From JACNIZ01 sp964344765 (GTDB taxonomy: Bacteria; Planctomycetota; UBA1135), in the NCBI GenBank assembly GCA_964344765.1, contig CAYFOM010000004.1, positions 62,001-126,000 of the forward strand: 64,000 nucleotides of DNA, given 5' to 3'. A program made the translations under genes and the position numbers. Under the pieces are notes generated by a model that did not search any database, was not told where the DNA came from, and saw only the letters and a program-made list of their open reading frames with translations. The stretch's first letter is position 1. Every line of letters starts with the position of its first letter. Below, one piece after another: positions 1 through 9,600 of this stretch.

Positions 1-975
1 ATGATGTCGACTGAGGCGGTCGTTCAAGTAAGCGAATTGCACAAAGCCTTCGGCGAGGTGCAAGCGCTGCGTGGGGTGAGCTTTGAGATCCCCAGCGGCG
101 CGGTGGTTGGCTTTTTGGGGCCGAACGGTGCCGGCAAAACCACGGCGATCAAGATTCTGACCGGCTACCTAGCGGCGGATTCCGGCTCGGCCAGCATTTG
201 CGGGCACGATGTCGAAAGCGAGCCGCTGGCGGCGAAGGCATTGGTCGGTTACTTGCCCGAAAACAACCCGCTTTACTTGGACATGCGGGTGGAGCAATAC
301 CTGAGCTTCGCTTGGTCCGCCCAGGGTGACGGCAGCGGTAGTGAGAGCAAACGCGACGCCATCGATCGTGTGGTGCAAGCCACTAGTTTGCAGCAGGTGT
401 TTCGCCGCAACATTGGCAATTGCTCGAAGGGATATCGTCAGCGCGTGGGTTTGGCGCAAGCGCTGTTGCATGACCCGCCGTTGTTGGTGTTGGATGAACC
501 GACCAACGGATTGGATCCGCTACAGGTGGTTGAGATTCGCGAGTTGATCCGCAACTTGGGCAAGAGCAAAACGGTGGTGTTAACCACTCACGTTTTGCCC
601 GAGGTTGAAGCGTTGGCGGATCGTGTGGTGCTGATTCACCAAGGGCAAAAGGTTGCCGACGGTTCGTTGCAACAACTGGCGCAAAGCGGTGACGGCGCGC
701 AGGCGCGATTGATTGCGGTTGGCGAGCAATCGCAAATGGAGAAGGCCATCCAAGCTGCCGATTGCGCGGTGAAGCAATGGCTGCAAGCGCCGCTGGGCGA
801 CGCCAAGCATTGCGGTGCCGTCGTCAAATTGCCGGGCAGTGGCGGAGCAGATGAGCTGGCTGCGCTTTCGCAAAGCGTTCAATCGGCAGGGCTCATATTG
901 TTGGAACTTGGTGCGGAAACCGGAACCTTGGAAGCTTTGTTTAAGGATTTACAAGCGGGAGCGGTGCAAGCATGA
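1..975 (+). CDS. gldA: ABC transporter ATP-binding protein, GldA-like
   Basis: This is the ATPase of a multidrug/gliding-type ABC-2 exporter that hydrolyses ATP on the cytoplasmic face. The sequence shows a Walker A GPNGAGKTT near residue 40, a non-canonical signature SKGYRQR near residue 142 in place of LSGGQ, a Walker B LLVLDEP followed by TNGLDP, and the switch histidine in TTHVLPEVE. At 324 residues it has the usual length for the family, with a divergent C-terminal regulatory tail. Its stop overlaps the start of the permease by 4 bases (ATGA), so the two are translationally coupled. The first codon sits at the window edge; ATG at 1 or at 4 could be the start. Its substrate is unknown. 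The gldA name rests on the neighbouring gldF- and gldG-like genes. Confidence 0.9.
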   Translation: MMSTEAVVQVSELHKAFGEVQALRGVSFEIPSGAVVGFLGPNGAGKTTAIKILTGYLAADSGSASICGHDVESEPLAAKALVGYLPENNPLYLDMRVEQYLSFAWSAQGDGSGSESKRDAIDRVVQATSLQQVFRRNIGNCSKGYRQRVGLAQALLHDPPLLVLDEPTNGLDPLQVVEIRELIRNLGKSKTVVLTTHVLPEVEALADRVVLIHQGQKVADGSLQQLAQSGDGAQARLIAVGEQSQMEKAIQAADCAVKQWLQAPLGDAKHCGAVVKLPGSGGADELAALSQSVQSAGLILLELGAETGTLEALFKDLQAGAVQA

Positions 976-1697
976 AGAAAGCCATCTTGTTAGCCAAACG
1001 CGAGTGTTGGGCGGCTTTTGATTCGCCGGTGGCCTACTTGGTTTTGGCCGCACTGCCGGTGTTGACGGCGTCGTTCTTCTTTTTGCTCGGCGACTTTTTT
1101 GCTGCCGGCAGCGCCGACTTGCGCAGCTTTTTTGCTTTGCTGCCGGTGATGTTCATGCTGATCACGCCGGCCATCACGATGCGCATGTGGAGTGAAGAAC
1201 AGCGATCCGGCACCGAAGAGCTGCTGTTTAGTTATCCCTTCCGAGTACGCGATTTGGTCCTCGGCAAATTCCTCGGCGCTTGGGTTTTGCTGGCGATGGC
1301 CTTGTTTGCCACCGCGCTGACGCCGATCACCGTTGCTTGGTTAGGGCCGCTCGACATGGGACCGCTGATCGGCGGTTACTTCGGCGCGCTGATGCTCGGC
1401 GCAGCCTGTTTATCGGTGGGCTTGTTTCTTTCCTCGGTGACGCAAAACCAAATCGTCGCTTGGTTGCTCGGCGTATTGCTGTTGGCGATGCTCAACCTGC
1501 CGGCGGTGCTGGCACCGATCATTTCCAAGTCGCCGGCATGGTCGCAGTTGCTGATGTCACTCGACATCAACGAGCGCTTCGCCGCCATGAGCCGCGGCGT
1601 GATTTCGTTCGGCGACCTCAGTTACTTCATCGGCATGACGGTGCTTTTCTTGTGCTTGAATGGCCTCGCTCTAGAACGGCGGAGGTGGCGCGGATGA
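972..1697 (+). CDS. gldF: ABC-2 type permease, GldF-like
   Basis: This is a 241-residue integral membrane protein with about six hydrophobic segments, typical of ABC-2 permeases such as GldF. The conserved early loop reads RMWSEEQRSGTEELL near residues 76-90, a hallmark of this family (a short soluble stretch, then SGTxE). It starts within the ATPase stop codon and ends within the start codon of the GldG-like gene, so the three form a tightly coupled operon. It presumably forms the channel with the GldA-like ATPase. In Bacteroidetes GldA/F/G are linked to gliding, but homologues occur widely in non-gliding bacteria, so motility should not be assumed here. Confidence 0.88.
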   Translation: MKKAILLAKRECWAAFDSPVAYLVLAALPVLTASFFFLLGDFFAAGSADLRSFFALLPVMFMLITPAITMRMWSEEQRSGTEELLFSYPFRVRDLVLGKFLGAWVLLAMALFATALTPITVAWLGPLDMGPLIGGYFGALMLGAACLSVGLFLSSVTQNQIVAWLLGVLLLAMLNLPAVLAPIISKSPAWSQLLMSLDINERFAAMSRGVISFGDLSYFIGMTVLFLCLNGLALERRRWRG

Positions 1698-3388
1698 GCC
1701 CCAAACGACAAAGTTGGCTCACCGCCGCGTTGATCCTCGGCATCGTGTTCAGCGCCGTTGTGTTGACGCAGCGTTTGCGTTGGCGTTGGGACCTGACCGA
1801 AGAGAAGGTTTACTCGCTGTCGCCGACCTTGTTGGAGTTGATCGATCAACTGGAAGACCGCTTGCAGATCAAGCTGTATTTCAACCGCGATATCGAAGGC
1901 GCCGAGCACTTGCTGCCCACGCGCTTGAGTATTCAGGACCGCCTAGAGGAAATCGCCGCGCTGGGGGCCGAATACGTCGCCATTGAGACGGTAGATCCGA
2001 CCACCGACCTGGTGGCAGCACGCGACGCCGAACACATCGGCATCGTGCCGGTTACGGTAACCGATTCACGAGTGGGAGGAGTGAGTGTTGAAAAGCTATA
2101 TCAAGGCTTGGAGATGCGCTACCAGGATCAATCGGCGTTGATTCCCTTTGTCATACCCGATGAATTTGAATTTGCCGTTGCCAGTCGATTGGCTTCTTTG
2201 TTGCGAGGACGAAAGCGTCCGGTACTGGCGTTTTTCTCGCGCGAACCGCACTTGCCGCCGCCGGTGCCTGGGGTAGACCAAGAGGCATCGCCCGATCGCG
2301 TGTTCGAAAAGCTGCGCGAAAACTTGGCGGATCGATTTGCCATCCGTGATTTCCGCACCTTCCATGCTGACAAACCGGTTCCAGATGATGTGGTCGGGCT
2401 GATTGTGGCGCGGCCGGAGGGAGTGACGCCGCAAGAGTTGGAGCAGATCGACGCTTATCTGAAGCGCGGCGGTCACGTCGTCATGCTGGTGGATACCGAG
2501 AAGGTGGATCCGTCTCAAGGGTTGGCGTCAAAACCAATCGCGACCGGCGTCGACGAATGGCTGAATAGCTACGGCATCACCGTGCATCCCGAATTGGTTT
2601 ACGACGAAGTTTGCAAACCGGTTCCGGTGGATGTTCAGTTAGTCACCCTGCCCGACGGCACTCAGGCGCGCAATCCGATTTACCTGCCCTATGGCGTTTA
2701 CTTGGAGCTCCAGCAGGACTCGCTGAACACCAGCCACATCGTGACCGCCGGCTTGGAAATGGTGGAAATGGTGTGGGCGCACCCAGTGACCTTCCAAAAA
2801 GGAGTTGGGTTGGATTTAGAAGCGGAAGCATTGCTGCGTAGTTCGCCACAGGCTTATGCGTTGCCGGCCGGTACCAACGTGGCGATGGATCCCAACAACG
2901 TCAAGCTGATGGAAGTGACGGCGGCGCGCAGCGGCAAAGCACAACGCTTTGATTTGGGCATTGCGGTTACCGGCAAGTTTGGCGAGGAAGCCAGTGCATC
3001 GGGATTGTTGGTTGTACTTGGCGACAGCGAGGTGTTCCACAACATCACTTTGGACGGCGGTTCGCCGAATACCACCTTTGCCGACAACTTGATTGATTGG
3101 ATGGCGCAGGATGAATCATTGATCGGCTTGCGTTCGCGCGGCCGTGATTTGCGCTTGCTGAAAAACTTCTACATGGAGGCGGTGGAGGAAGCCGGCGGCG
3201 TGCAGGAATCCGATGAAGAGAACCGTCGCATCGATCGCGCCGCGCGCAAGTATCGCGATCAGATGGAATCGCGCATCGCATGGTTCAACGTGTTGACGCC
3301 ACCGATCGTATTGTTGATTGCGGGCATCGCTCACTTCAGCTTCCATCGTCGCCGAGCACGTCGGCCGTATCGCGGGGGGCAAGCATGA
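1694..3388 (+). CDS. gldG: GldG-like ABC transporter auxiliary protein (Gldg_Uup domain)
   Basis: This is a 564-residue protein with an N-terminal membrane segment (about residues 10-27), a long extracytoplasmic region and a C-terminal membrane segment followed by an arginine-rich tail. The motif WDLTEEKVYSLSP just after the first membrane segment is characteristic of GldG-type proteins. The start at 1694 is chosen because it overlaps the permease stop as ATGA and is preceded by a GGAGG-like sequence; the open frame continues further upstream but only across the permease gene. In this family the soluble part is thought to work with the GldA/GldF transporter in the periplasm. Its exact role is unknown. 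Confidence 0.85.
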   Translation: MSPKRQSWLTAALILGIVFSAVVLTQRLRWRWDLTEEKVYSLSPTLLELIDQLEDRLQIKLYFNRDIEGAEHLLPTRLSIQDRLEEIAALGAEYVAIETVDPTTDLVAARDAEHIGIVPVTVTDSRVGGVSVEKLYQGLEMRYQDQSALIPFVIPDEFEFAVASRLASLLRGRKRPVLAFFSREPHLPPPVPGVDQEASPDRVFEKLRENLADRFAIRDFRTFHADKPVPDDVVGLIVARPEGVTPQELEQIDAYLKRGGHVVMLVDTEKVDPSQGLASKPIATGVDEWLNSYGITVHPELVYDEVCKPVPVDVQLVTLPDGTQARNPIYLPYGVYLELQQDSLNTSHIVTAGLEMVEMVWAHPVTFQKGVGLDLEAEALLRSSPQAYALPAGTNVAMDPNNVKLMEVTAARSGKAQRFDLGIAVTGKFGEEASASGLLVVLGDSEVFHNITLDGGSPNTTFADNLIDWMAQDESLIGLRSRGRDLRLLKNFYMEAVEEAGGVQESDEENRRIDRAARKYRDQMESRIAWFNVLTPPIVLLIAGIAHFSFHRRRARRPYRGGQA

Positions 3389-4419
3389 ATTCGCGCAACC
3401 GAATCCTGAGCATCGTGTTTGCCGTGTTGTTTCTCACCATGGTGATGGTGGAGCAACCGTGGCGCGGCGATGCGCATGCCCGAACCCATGCGGCTACTTT
3501 GCGCATGTTCCCGGACCTGATCGAGCACGACGGCATTGGCCGCGTGCGCATTCAGGGCGCAAACCAAACCACCACCATTGCCCAAGTTTTAGACCAGGGC
3601 AAACCGCGCTGGGTGGTCCGCGAGCGTTGGGATCATCCTGCAGATTTGGTTCGTGTGCGCAGTTTGCTTGAGTCGTTGCGCGCTTTGCAAACGCGCGATA
3701 TCGAGTCGGTGAACCCCGAAATGCAAGACGCTTATGAGGTCAGCTTGACCACCGGTGTTCGGGTTGAAGTTTGGGACGAAAACGGTAAGTTGTTGGCCGA
3801 TGTGGTTGCTGGCGGCATGCGCAGCCAAGACGTGACCGCCGGTCAAAAGGCGGTGTTCGAGTTTTTCGTGCGGCCGACGGCAAGCAATACCGTTTACCGT
3901 ACTGGTGAATTCAGTGTGCCGTTCACCAAACCAGCGGATTGGTGCGATACGAATTTCCTCTCGCAGGTCAATCCCGAGCAAATTCACACTTTGCATCGCG
4001 TCGATCGCGTCAGCGGCGAATCTTGGAAGTTGCAGCTCCAGCGTGATTGGATTCAGCCCACTGCCGAAGAGGCAGCTGACGGCGGCGAAGGCAGCGGCAA
4101 ATGGCACATGGTTGCGCCCGATGCCCTTGAGGTTCCAAACTTCGTCGGAGATTCGTGGGTGCATACTCTTACCGGACTGCGCGCCGAAGAGGTGCTGGGT
4201 ATGAGTGACGACCTCGCCACGCGCCAAATGTTGGAACCCATTAGCGACATCGTTCGTGCCGGCATCGGCGGCGAGGAGTTGGAAATTCGCATCGGCAAAT
4301 TGGTCGGCAATAACCGCCGCGCGGCGCAAATCGTCGGCTTGCCGCACCTGTACGCATTGGCTGAATTCGATGTCGACCAATTGCTGCAAAGTGTGGAAAA
4401 AATGCGGCGAGCGGACTGA
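3385..4419 (+). CDS. DUF4340 domain protein of the Gld-type transporter operon
   Basis: This is a 344-residue protein with one N-terminal membrane segment and a periplasmic remainder. It matches the DUF4340 type by layout: an anchor, then a stretch about phosphate-free beta-strand repeats, and its position directly after a gldG-like gene, where DUF4340 genes are commonly found. The start at 3385 overlaps the GldG-like stop by 4 bases. Residues around PTASNTVYRTGEF and PFTKPADWCDTNFL resemble the conserved centre of the family, where the protein reports on whether a value was set in a substrate. No enzymatic motif is visible. It probably acts as a periplasmic partner of the transporter. Confidence 0.75.
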   Translation: MNSRNRILSIVFAVLFLTMVMVEQPWRGDAHARTHAATLRMFPDLIEHDGIGRVRIQGANQTTTIAQVLDQGKPRWVVRERWDHPADLVRVRSLLESLRALQTRDIESVNPEMQDAYEVSLTTGVRVEVWDENGKLLADVVAGGMRSQDVTAGQKAVFEFFVRPTASNTVYRTGEFSVPFTKPADWCDTNFLSQVNPEQIHTLHRVDRVSGESWKLQLQRDWIQPTAEEAADGGEGSGKWHMVAPDALEVPNFVGDSWVHTLTGLRAEEVLGMSDDLATRQMLEPISDIVRAGIGGEELEIRIGKLVGNNRRAAQIVGLPHLYALAEFDVDQLLQSVEKMRRAD

Positions 4420-4460
4420 TCAAAAAACGTGGTTATCATGGGTTTCTGTTCTCGATCCCC

Positions 4461-6719
4461 ATGAATTCCAAAATCGCCATACCCCTCATTTGTGTCGGCC
4501 TGCTATTAGTGGCCGCCGTCGTCCTTTGGCCAAAGGACAGCGAAGACTCCGTAGTCGACCCGAACATGGTTCAGGCTGCCGAGGTTGCTGAAGGAAGTGT
4601 GGAGGGCACGGATCCGTCTAGCGCAAACGGTGGACGTCAACGAGTGGACGGAGATGGCAATGCGGGAGTGGCCGATGCCTCTCACGCCGCAGCTGACAGC
4701 GACGCGAATGCTGCCGAGGTCGCCATCGTGATTGACGGTCAAGCAGTGGGTTATCCGCTGGCCTTTGGTTGGCGCACCACACTCTTGCCGGCTACAACGG
4801 TTTTAAGTGACGGCTTTGGAAGATTGCGCATTCCCTCGGGCTTGACAACCATGGGCAATCTCACCCTTCCCGATGGCTTGGAGTGGGCGCAACCGGTATC
4901 GGTGCTGCAGGATCAGGGGGAATATGAGAAAGATGGTTTGAAATGGGATCCGGATCAACCGGTTGCGACGTTGGATTTAAAGCGGCAAGCCGGATGGCAT
5001 GGGCGAGTACTCAAGCCTGGTGCACGACCGGGTGACGTCGGCGTTGCCGATGCCGAAGTCATGGTCGGTCAAAGTCGCGAGAAGAATCCGGAAGAGACGG
5101 AGCTGCGCAGCAGTTGGCAGTTTCGCGGCGGGCGCCATAGCTCGAATTCCAATCGCGGCACCGACACCGATGAGGCGGGCAACTTTTTTGTACCGATCAT
5201 CAGCCATGATGATGGACGCATGGTCAAGGTCAGCGCGGAAGTCCAAGATTCGCCGATTCCTGGGGTTGCCAAGGATGAATGGGAAGAAGAAGAAATTCCG
5301 GACGATGGCTGGTTGGGGGCACTGATTCTTGAAGAAGTTCGTCGCAAGCCGGTGGCGGTGCGGGTTTTTGATCCGACCGGCGCACCCGTTCCAGAAGCCA
5401 CGCTTTACTTGCAAGGCACGTCGATGCGCAGTGCCAATAGCGAAGGCATCTATCGCTTCAAAGATGTCCACGAAACTCAGAGCTATGTGCAGGTCAACGC
5501 CGACGGCTATTTACCTGCCGGAGTCAGTATTGAACCGCCATTTTGGGATAAGCCTTATGAAGTTCACTTAAAACCGACGACCAAGTTGATCTTTGAGGTC
5601 GACATGGAGGAATATCCATTTTCCACCACGCCGCAAATCATGATCCACGCCGGTGGCGATTTGGACATCCGTGACAGCGAAGGCAAATCCACTGGCTCGA
5701 TGCGCGTCACCGTCGGAAGCATGCATTCGACGATGTCCTCCTCCGGACCTGAACCCGGAACCAGCAAATGGCGCGGTGAAATTCGCATGAAAAACGGCCG
5801 AGTGGTTTTGAGCGGCGCGCGCAAGGATTTGCCCTTCCAGGTAGAACTGGTCGGTCCGTTGGGGCCGTTAGCCGTGGTCGATGTGCCCGAGCGCGATGAT
5901 GACGAATTCACCGTTCCGCTCAAGGTCGAAAATCAAGGCAAGAGAATCTATGGCAAAGTCTTAAGCCTGGAAGGCGTGCCGTTGGTAGGTGCCTCGGTTT
6001 CGCTTTCCGATACCGACGGCCACCGCGTGCACAAAATGACCGGCCTAGACGGCAGCTTTGAAGTTGAGGGTGCAACGCTTCATGAACTGGACATTGATGT
6101 CCATAAAGACGGATTTGTTGCCTTTGAACAAGACGGTTTGGCGCCGCCGATCGATGGCAATCTTGGTGATTTTGTGTTGCACGAAGCGCGCAAAATGCGC
6201 GTGCGCTTTATGCACCCGGACGGCAGCAGTGGACCTTCGGGCATGTCGGTGCAATGGAAGAACGACCAAGATCGCGGCAGTGGCGTAACGCGCGACAAGG
6301 GTTACTTCGTCGTCGACGGCTTGGCGCCGCATTTGCCCATCGACCTGACTTGGACCTACGGCGGCATTGAATGCCAACATCGCATTGAAGTCGGCCAAGA
6401 CAAGGTGCGTATTCCGTTGCCGGCAGTGGGTAAGCTAAAGGTCGTGATTGCCGATTCGTTGCGAACCGCGCTTGATGGCGATTGCTACTTCAGCTTGCAG
6501 GAAAAAGGCAGCCCTGCGCCGACGGTTCAGGAGCCGAATGGTTTTTGCATCGGTTTGAAGAAGAACAAGTCCTTCGATGCAGTCGCGGTCGGCACTTATC
6601 GTGCATGCATGTATCGATTAAGCGGCCGTGGCGATGAGCGACAGCTAATTGCCATCAGTCAACCGACATTTGTCACCGTGGTCGCCGGTCAGAGCAACGA
6701 AGTGCTGCTGACCGACTAG
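4461..6719 (+). CDS. Membrane-anchored protein with carboxypeptidase-regulatory-like beta domains
   Basis: I do not recognise a specific function. The 752-residue protein begins with a signal-anchor (residues 3-24), then a low-complexity acidic and Ala/Asp-rich linker to about residue 90. The rest is beta-rich with at least three units resembling the CarboxypepD_reg/Ig-like fold, each with a pattern like V-x-D-P-T-G-A-P-V-P-E-A or L-E-G-V-P-L-V-G-A-S-V followed by T-D-x-x-G-x-F and a D-G-F or D-G-Y turn (about residues 295-355 and 492-550). Such domains occur in secreted structural or scaffold proteins. It follows the Gld-type operon after 41 bases and may be co-transcribed, but that is not proved. 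Confidence 0.6.
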   Translation: MNSKIAIPLICVGLLLVAAVVLWPKDSEDSVVDPNMVQAAEVAEGSVEGTDPSSANGGRQRVDGDGNAGVADASHAAADSDANAAEVAIVIDGQAVGYPLAFGWRTTLLPATTVLSDGFGRLRIPSGLTTMGNLTLPDGLEWAQPVSVLQDQGEYEKDGLKWDPDQPVATLDLKRQAGWHGRVLKPGARPGDVGVADAEVMVGQSREKNPEETELRSSWQFRGGRHSSNSNRGTDTDEAGNFFVPIISHDDGRMVKVSAEVQDSPIPGVAKDEWEEEEIPDDGWLGALILEEVRRKPVAVRVFDPTGAPVPEATLYLQGTSMRSANSEGIYRFKDVHETQSYVQVNADGYLPAGVSIEPPFWDKPYEVHLKPTTKLIFEVDMEEYPFSTTPQIMIHAGGDLDIRDSEGKSTGSMRVTVGSMHSTMSSSGPEPGTSKWRGEIRMKNGRVVLSGARKDLPFQVELVGPLGPLAVVDVPERDDDEFTVPLKVENQGKRIYGKVLSLEGVPLVGASVSLSDTDGHRVHKMTGLDGSFEVEGATLHELDIDVHKDGFVAFEQDGLAPPIDGNLGDFVLHEARKMRVRFMHPDGSSGPSGMSVQWKNDQDRGSGVTRDKGYFVVDGLAPHLPIDLTWTYGGIECQHRIEVGQDKVRIPLPAVGKLKVVIADSLRTALDGDCYFSLQEKGSPAPTVQEPNGFCIGLKKNKSFDAVAVGTYRACMYRLSGRGDERQLIAISQPTFVTVVAGQSNEVLLTD

Positions 6720-6736
6720 GGGACCTCGAAGCCGAC

Positions 6737-9532
6737 TTAAAATTCAGTCGGCCACAGCTCGCGCCAATCCACCAACGTTGTGGTACTACCTTGCTGCAAC
6801 GCCGCCAAAGTTTGAGGGTCCACTTGCACTTGGCGGATTGCGTTTTCCGCCAGCGCCTTGCCACACGCATCAAAGATGCCTTTGGCATCAAGCTTGTGGT
6901 AAGCAAAGATGTGCTCCGGCGTGCCCGACTTGGAGAACTTCTGCACGCTCAAGCTGATTTGCTTGGCAGCCAAAACCGATCCGGCGTTATCAAGCAAACC
7001 GGCTTCGCCATCGACCACCGAAACAATGGGCACGGTGCAGGCTGCCATCATGCGCACGTCGGTGGCATCGGCAGCGCGTTGCGGAGTTAGGTGCATGTCG
7101 GCAGTAAGGCCGAGTTTCTTCAGTTGCGCGTAGTCGTCGCGTTCGGCGAAACGTCCCAGCAACAAGTCCGGGTTGGTGACCACCAACACGTCGGCGTAGA
7201 TGCCGATTTCGCGCAAACGCTCGGCGGCTTTCACCGCTTCGCCGCTGGGAGCACCCATGGTGAAGATGCGCACCACGTTGTCGCCCGGCTGATAACCCGG
7301 TTGACCTGCATGGTTGAGCAACCAATAACCGCCGGCCAAAACATCTTCGCGGGTGCGTTCCATGATCGCGGCGTCGGCGATCGGCTGACCGCTTTCATCC
7401 TGGAATTGCGCCTGGCTGCGCAACTGTTTGATCATGTTCTTTTGATGCACTCCCAAGGTGACGGCGCGAATCACCACACCTTCGCGGTCGACATTATTGG
7501 AAGTGGCGTGACGTGCGACGGCATCGCACAAGATCCACTCCATTTCCTGGGGGTAATACGGTTCCCAGGTCACCATCGACGGCATTTGAATGTCCGACTT
7601 CCATGAGTGCTGCGCACCCTCCGGCGACAAAGCAACACCCGACGGAGTAGCGATCAGCAAGAAGCCGGCGCGCCAGTAAACGTTGTAGTACAACTGGTCC
7701 AGCGCGCGTTTGATGAAGAAGTCATAAACCGTCATCATCGGCAGCAACGGCACGCCAAAGTAAGTACCGGATGCACCCAGCGAACCCGCTGCGCTCATCG
7801 ACGCTTGCTCGGAAATATCAAAGCGAATGTGGCGCGCGTGCGCTGCTTCGGTGGGGCGCAACTTCGGCCGTCCGCGCTCCGATAAATCCCATTCGGCTTC
7901 CACGTCCTTGGTGAACTCCGGACCATAGATCTTGCCGTCCATCGCCGGGTTGATGTTGGTTGAAGTTCCGACATCCGGCGACAAAGTCAACGCCAAATCC
8001 GCCACCTGGCACCACCGCTTTTCATCGTCGGTCAGTTCACGTCCAGGATTCAAACCTGCAGCGGTCAATTCATCGTGCACGCCGATGCGAATCAACTTGC
8101 CGGCCACCTGACCCCACATCCATTGCGTATGCGCAATCGGCAGCAAACTCATATCGATGCCGATGTCCTTCGCCAACGGCAACTGCGGTGCAATGCCGCT
8201 ATCAATGCGGGTGCGATTGGCGGCAACCACGCGAGTCATTTCTTCAATGCCGTCACGAATGCTCTGGCCGCGCTCGGCCAGCAACTCCATCTCCGGTCCA
8301 TCCGCATCCCAATTGCCCTGGCGCTGGTAAGGCTGCTCCGGCGTCATGCCCTGCGCTGCCAACAAACGCTCGACTTCCTCTTGCGACGGCAGCGCACTGT
8401 GGTTGCCCGGCATCGCGCGCGATTCCAAACCCCAGCCCTTAATGGTGTGAGCAATGATCATCGTCGGCTCATCGGCGTTGCGCGCCTCGGCCATCGCGTC
8501 GATCAACAGCTCCACATCGTGGCCGCCGACGTCTTCCAACAGCGTAAGCAATTCGTCGTCGCTCAAAGCCTTCAACACCTTCTTCGCTTTCGGCGCGCGC
8601 TCGCTCATCAGCTTGCGTACCTCGGCAGCGTCGCGCTTCCAAACCAAGCCGGTGTATTCCATATCCGACAAGGTGGTCTCGAAAGCTATTTGCAATTCCT
8701 TGCCGCCGCTGCCGGCGAATGCCGCCAAGCGCTTCTTGCCGTGGCGGAGGTGAATCACCTTCCAACCATTGGCCAACATCGTGCCTTCAATGCGGTCGGC
8801 ATCGGTGCCGCCCAGGCCGACGTGATTCACGAAGCGCGTACCGTCAAGCGACTGACGGTTGTAATCCAAAATCCACGTCACCTCACCGAGATGGCGCTCG
8901 GCAAAATCGGTGACGCCTTCCATCAGCGAACCTTCGCGGAATTCCGAATCGCCCAACAAGCACCAGAAGTGCGGGTCCTGCGATTCCATCAAACCGCGGT
9001 CGACCATGTAACGGTGGGCCAGCGCCAAATAGCCGGCGTTGACCGGTGGAATGCCAACCGTGCCCGACGGCAGCGTGCGCCACGAATCCGGATCCGACGC
9101 TGCGTGGTAGGACTGGAATACCGGCTCGCCATGCTGCGAAAACGAACGCAGTCGATGCATCACCTTTTCGCTGGCTTCGTCATCCATCCACGACACCTTG
9201 CCGTCGGCGTATTCCGCCGGAAACGGACCGACGCCGCCAGCCGGCGCGGCGTCATCGCGGAAGGTGCCGAGCAGGAAGTTGTAAGCGTGGTCGAGCGGCG
9301 CCAAGTGAGGCTTGCCGCACCAAAAATCCTGCGGTCGGCGTTCGACCAAATGCAGTGCCGCCAAGATGTGCAAAGACGAAGCACACGCCGCCGGATGGCC
9401 GCCAACCTTCGGGTCGGTGGGCAATGCGTCGGGTCGATGATTCGCCTCCCAGATCATTTGGGCCATTAAGGCCAGGGCGCGGTCAGCGATGCTTTGGAGG
9501 GTCGCAGTCTGGTTCACGGTGGTTTCGGGCAT
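6737..9532 (-). CDS. aceE: AceE-type 2-oxoacid dehydrogenase E1 (pyruvate dehydrogenase E1)
   Basis: This is a thiamine-diphosphate enzyme of 931 residues, the length of homodimeric (AceE-type) pyruvate dehydrogenase E1. It decarboxylates pyruvate and passes the acetyl group to lipoyl-E2. The TPP-binding stretch reads GDSEFREGS and then DYNRQSLDG, where E. coli AceE has GDGEMDEPE and NLQRLDGPV; the later AHTIKGWGLESRA and LSPEGAQHSW segments also match AceE. The second G of GDG is replaced by S, a departure worth noting. No E2 or E3 gene lies nearby. The start is the ATG at 9532, preceded by GCCACC and no Shine-Dalgarno. A diverged 2-oxoacid E1 with another substrate remains possible. Confidence 0.78.
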   Translation of the reverse strand: MPETTVNQTATLQSIADRALALMAQMIWEANHRPDALPTDPKVGGHPAACASSLHILAALHLVERRPQDFWCGKPHLAPLDHAYNFLLGTFRDDAAPAGGVGPFPAEYADGKVSWMDDEASEKVMHRLRSFSQHGEPVFQSYHAASDPDSWRTLPSGTVGIPPVNAGYLALAHRYMVDRGLMESQDPHFWCLLGDSEFREGSLMEGVTDFAERHLGEVTWILDYNRQSLDGTRFVNHVGLGGTDADRIEGTMLANGWKVIHLRHGKKRLAAFAGSGGKELQIAFETTLSDMEYTGLVWKRDAAEVRKLMSERAPKAKKVLKALSDDELLTLLEDVGGHDVELLIDAMAEARNADEPTMIIAHTIKGWGLESRAMPGNHSALPSQEEVERLLAAQGMTPEQPYQRQGNWDADGPEMELLAERGQSIRDGIEEMTRVVAANRTRIDSGIAPQLPLAKDIGIDMSLLPIAHTQWMWGQVAGKLIRIGVHDELTAAGLNPGRELTDDEKRWCQVADLALTLSPDVGTSTNINPAMDGKIYGPEFTKDVEAEWDLSERGRPKLRPTEAAHARHIRFDISEQASMSAAGSLGASGTYFGVPLLPMMTVYDFFIKRALDQLYYNVYWRAGFLLIATPSGVALSPEGAQHSWKSDIQMPSMVTWEPYYPQEMEWILCDAVARHATSNNVDREGVVIRAVTLGVHQKNMIKQLRSQAQFQDESGQPIADAAIMERTREDVLAGGYWLLNHAGQPGYQPGDNVVRIFTMGAPSGEAVKAAERLREIGIYADVLVVTNPDLLLGRFAERDDYAQLKKLGLTADMHLTPQRAADATDVRMMAACTVPIVSVVDGEAGLLDNAGSVLAAKQISLSVQKFSKSGTPEHIFAYHKLDAKGIFDACGKALAENAIRQVQVDPQTLAALQQGSTTTLVDWRELWPTEF

Positions 9533-9600
9533 GGTGGCAGATTTTGGACCGAGAACTATAGGACATAGACTTCCAGGAGTCGACCACGATACAATGGTTC

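Noticed and set aside
1280..1693. Upstream extension of the GldG-like gene
   Set aside because: The extension lies within the permease gene in another frame; the ATGA overlap at 1694 with a nearby GGAGG is the natural start.
8075..9469. Long open frame (464 codons) on the plus strand opposite aceE
   Set aside because: It lies wholly within aceE on the other strand; the predicted protein is rich in Arg, His and Gln without domain motifs, as expected of a shadow frame in GC-rich DNA.
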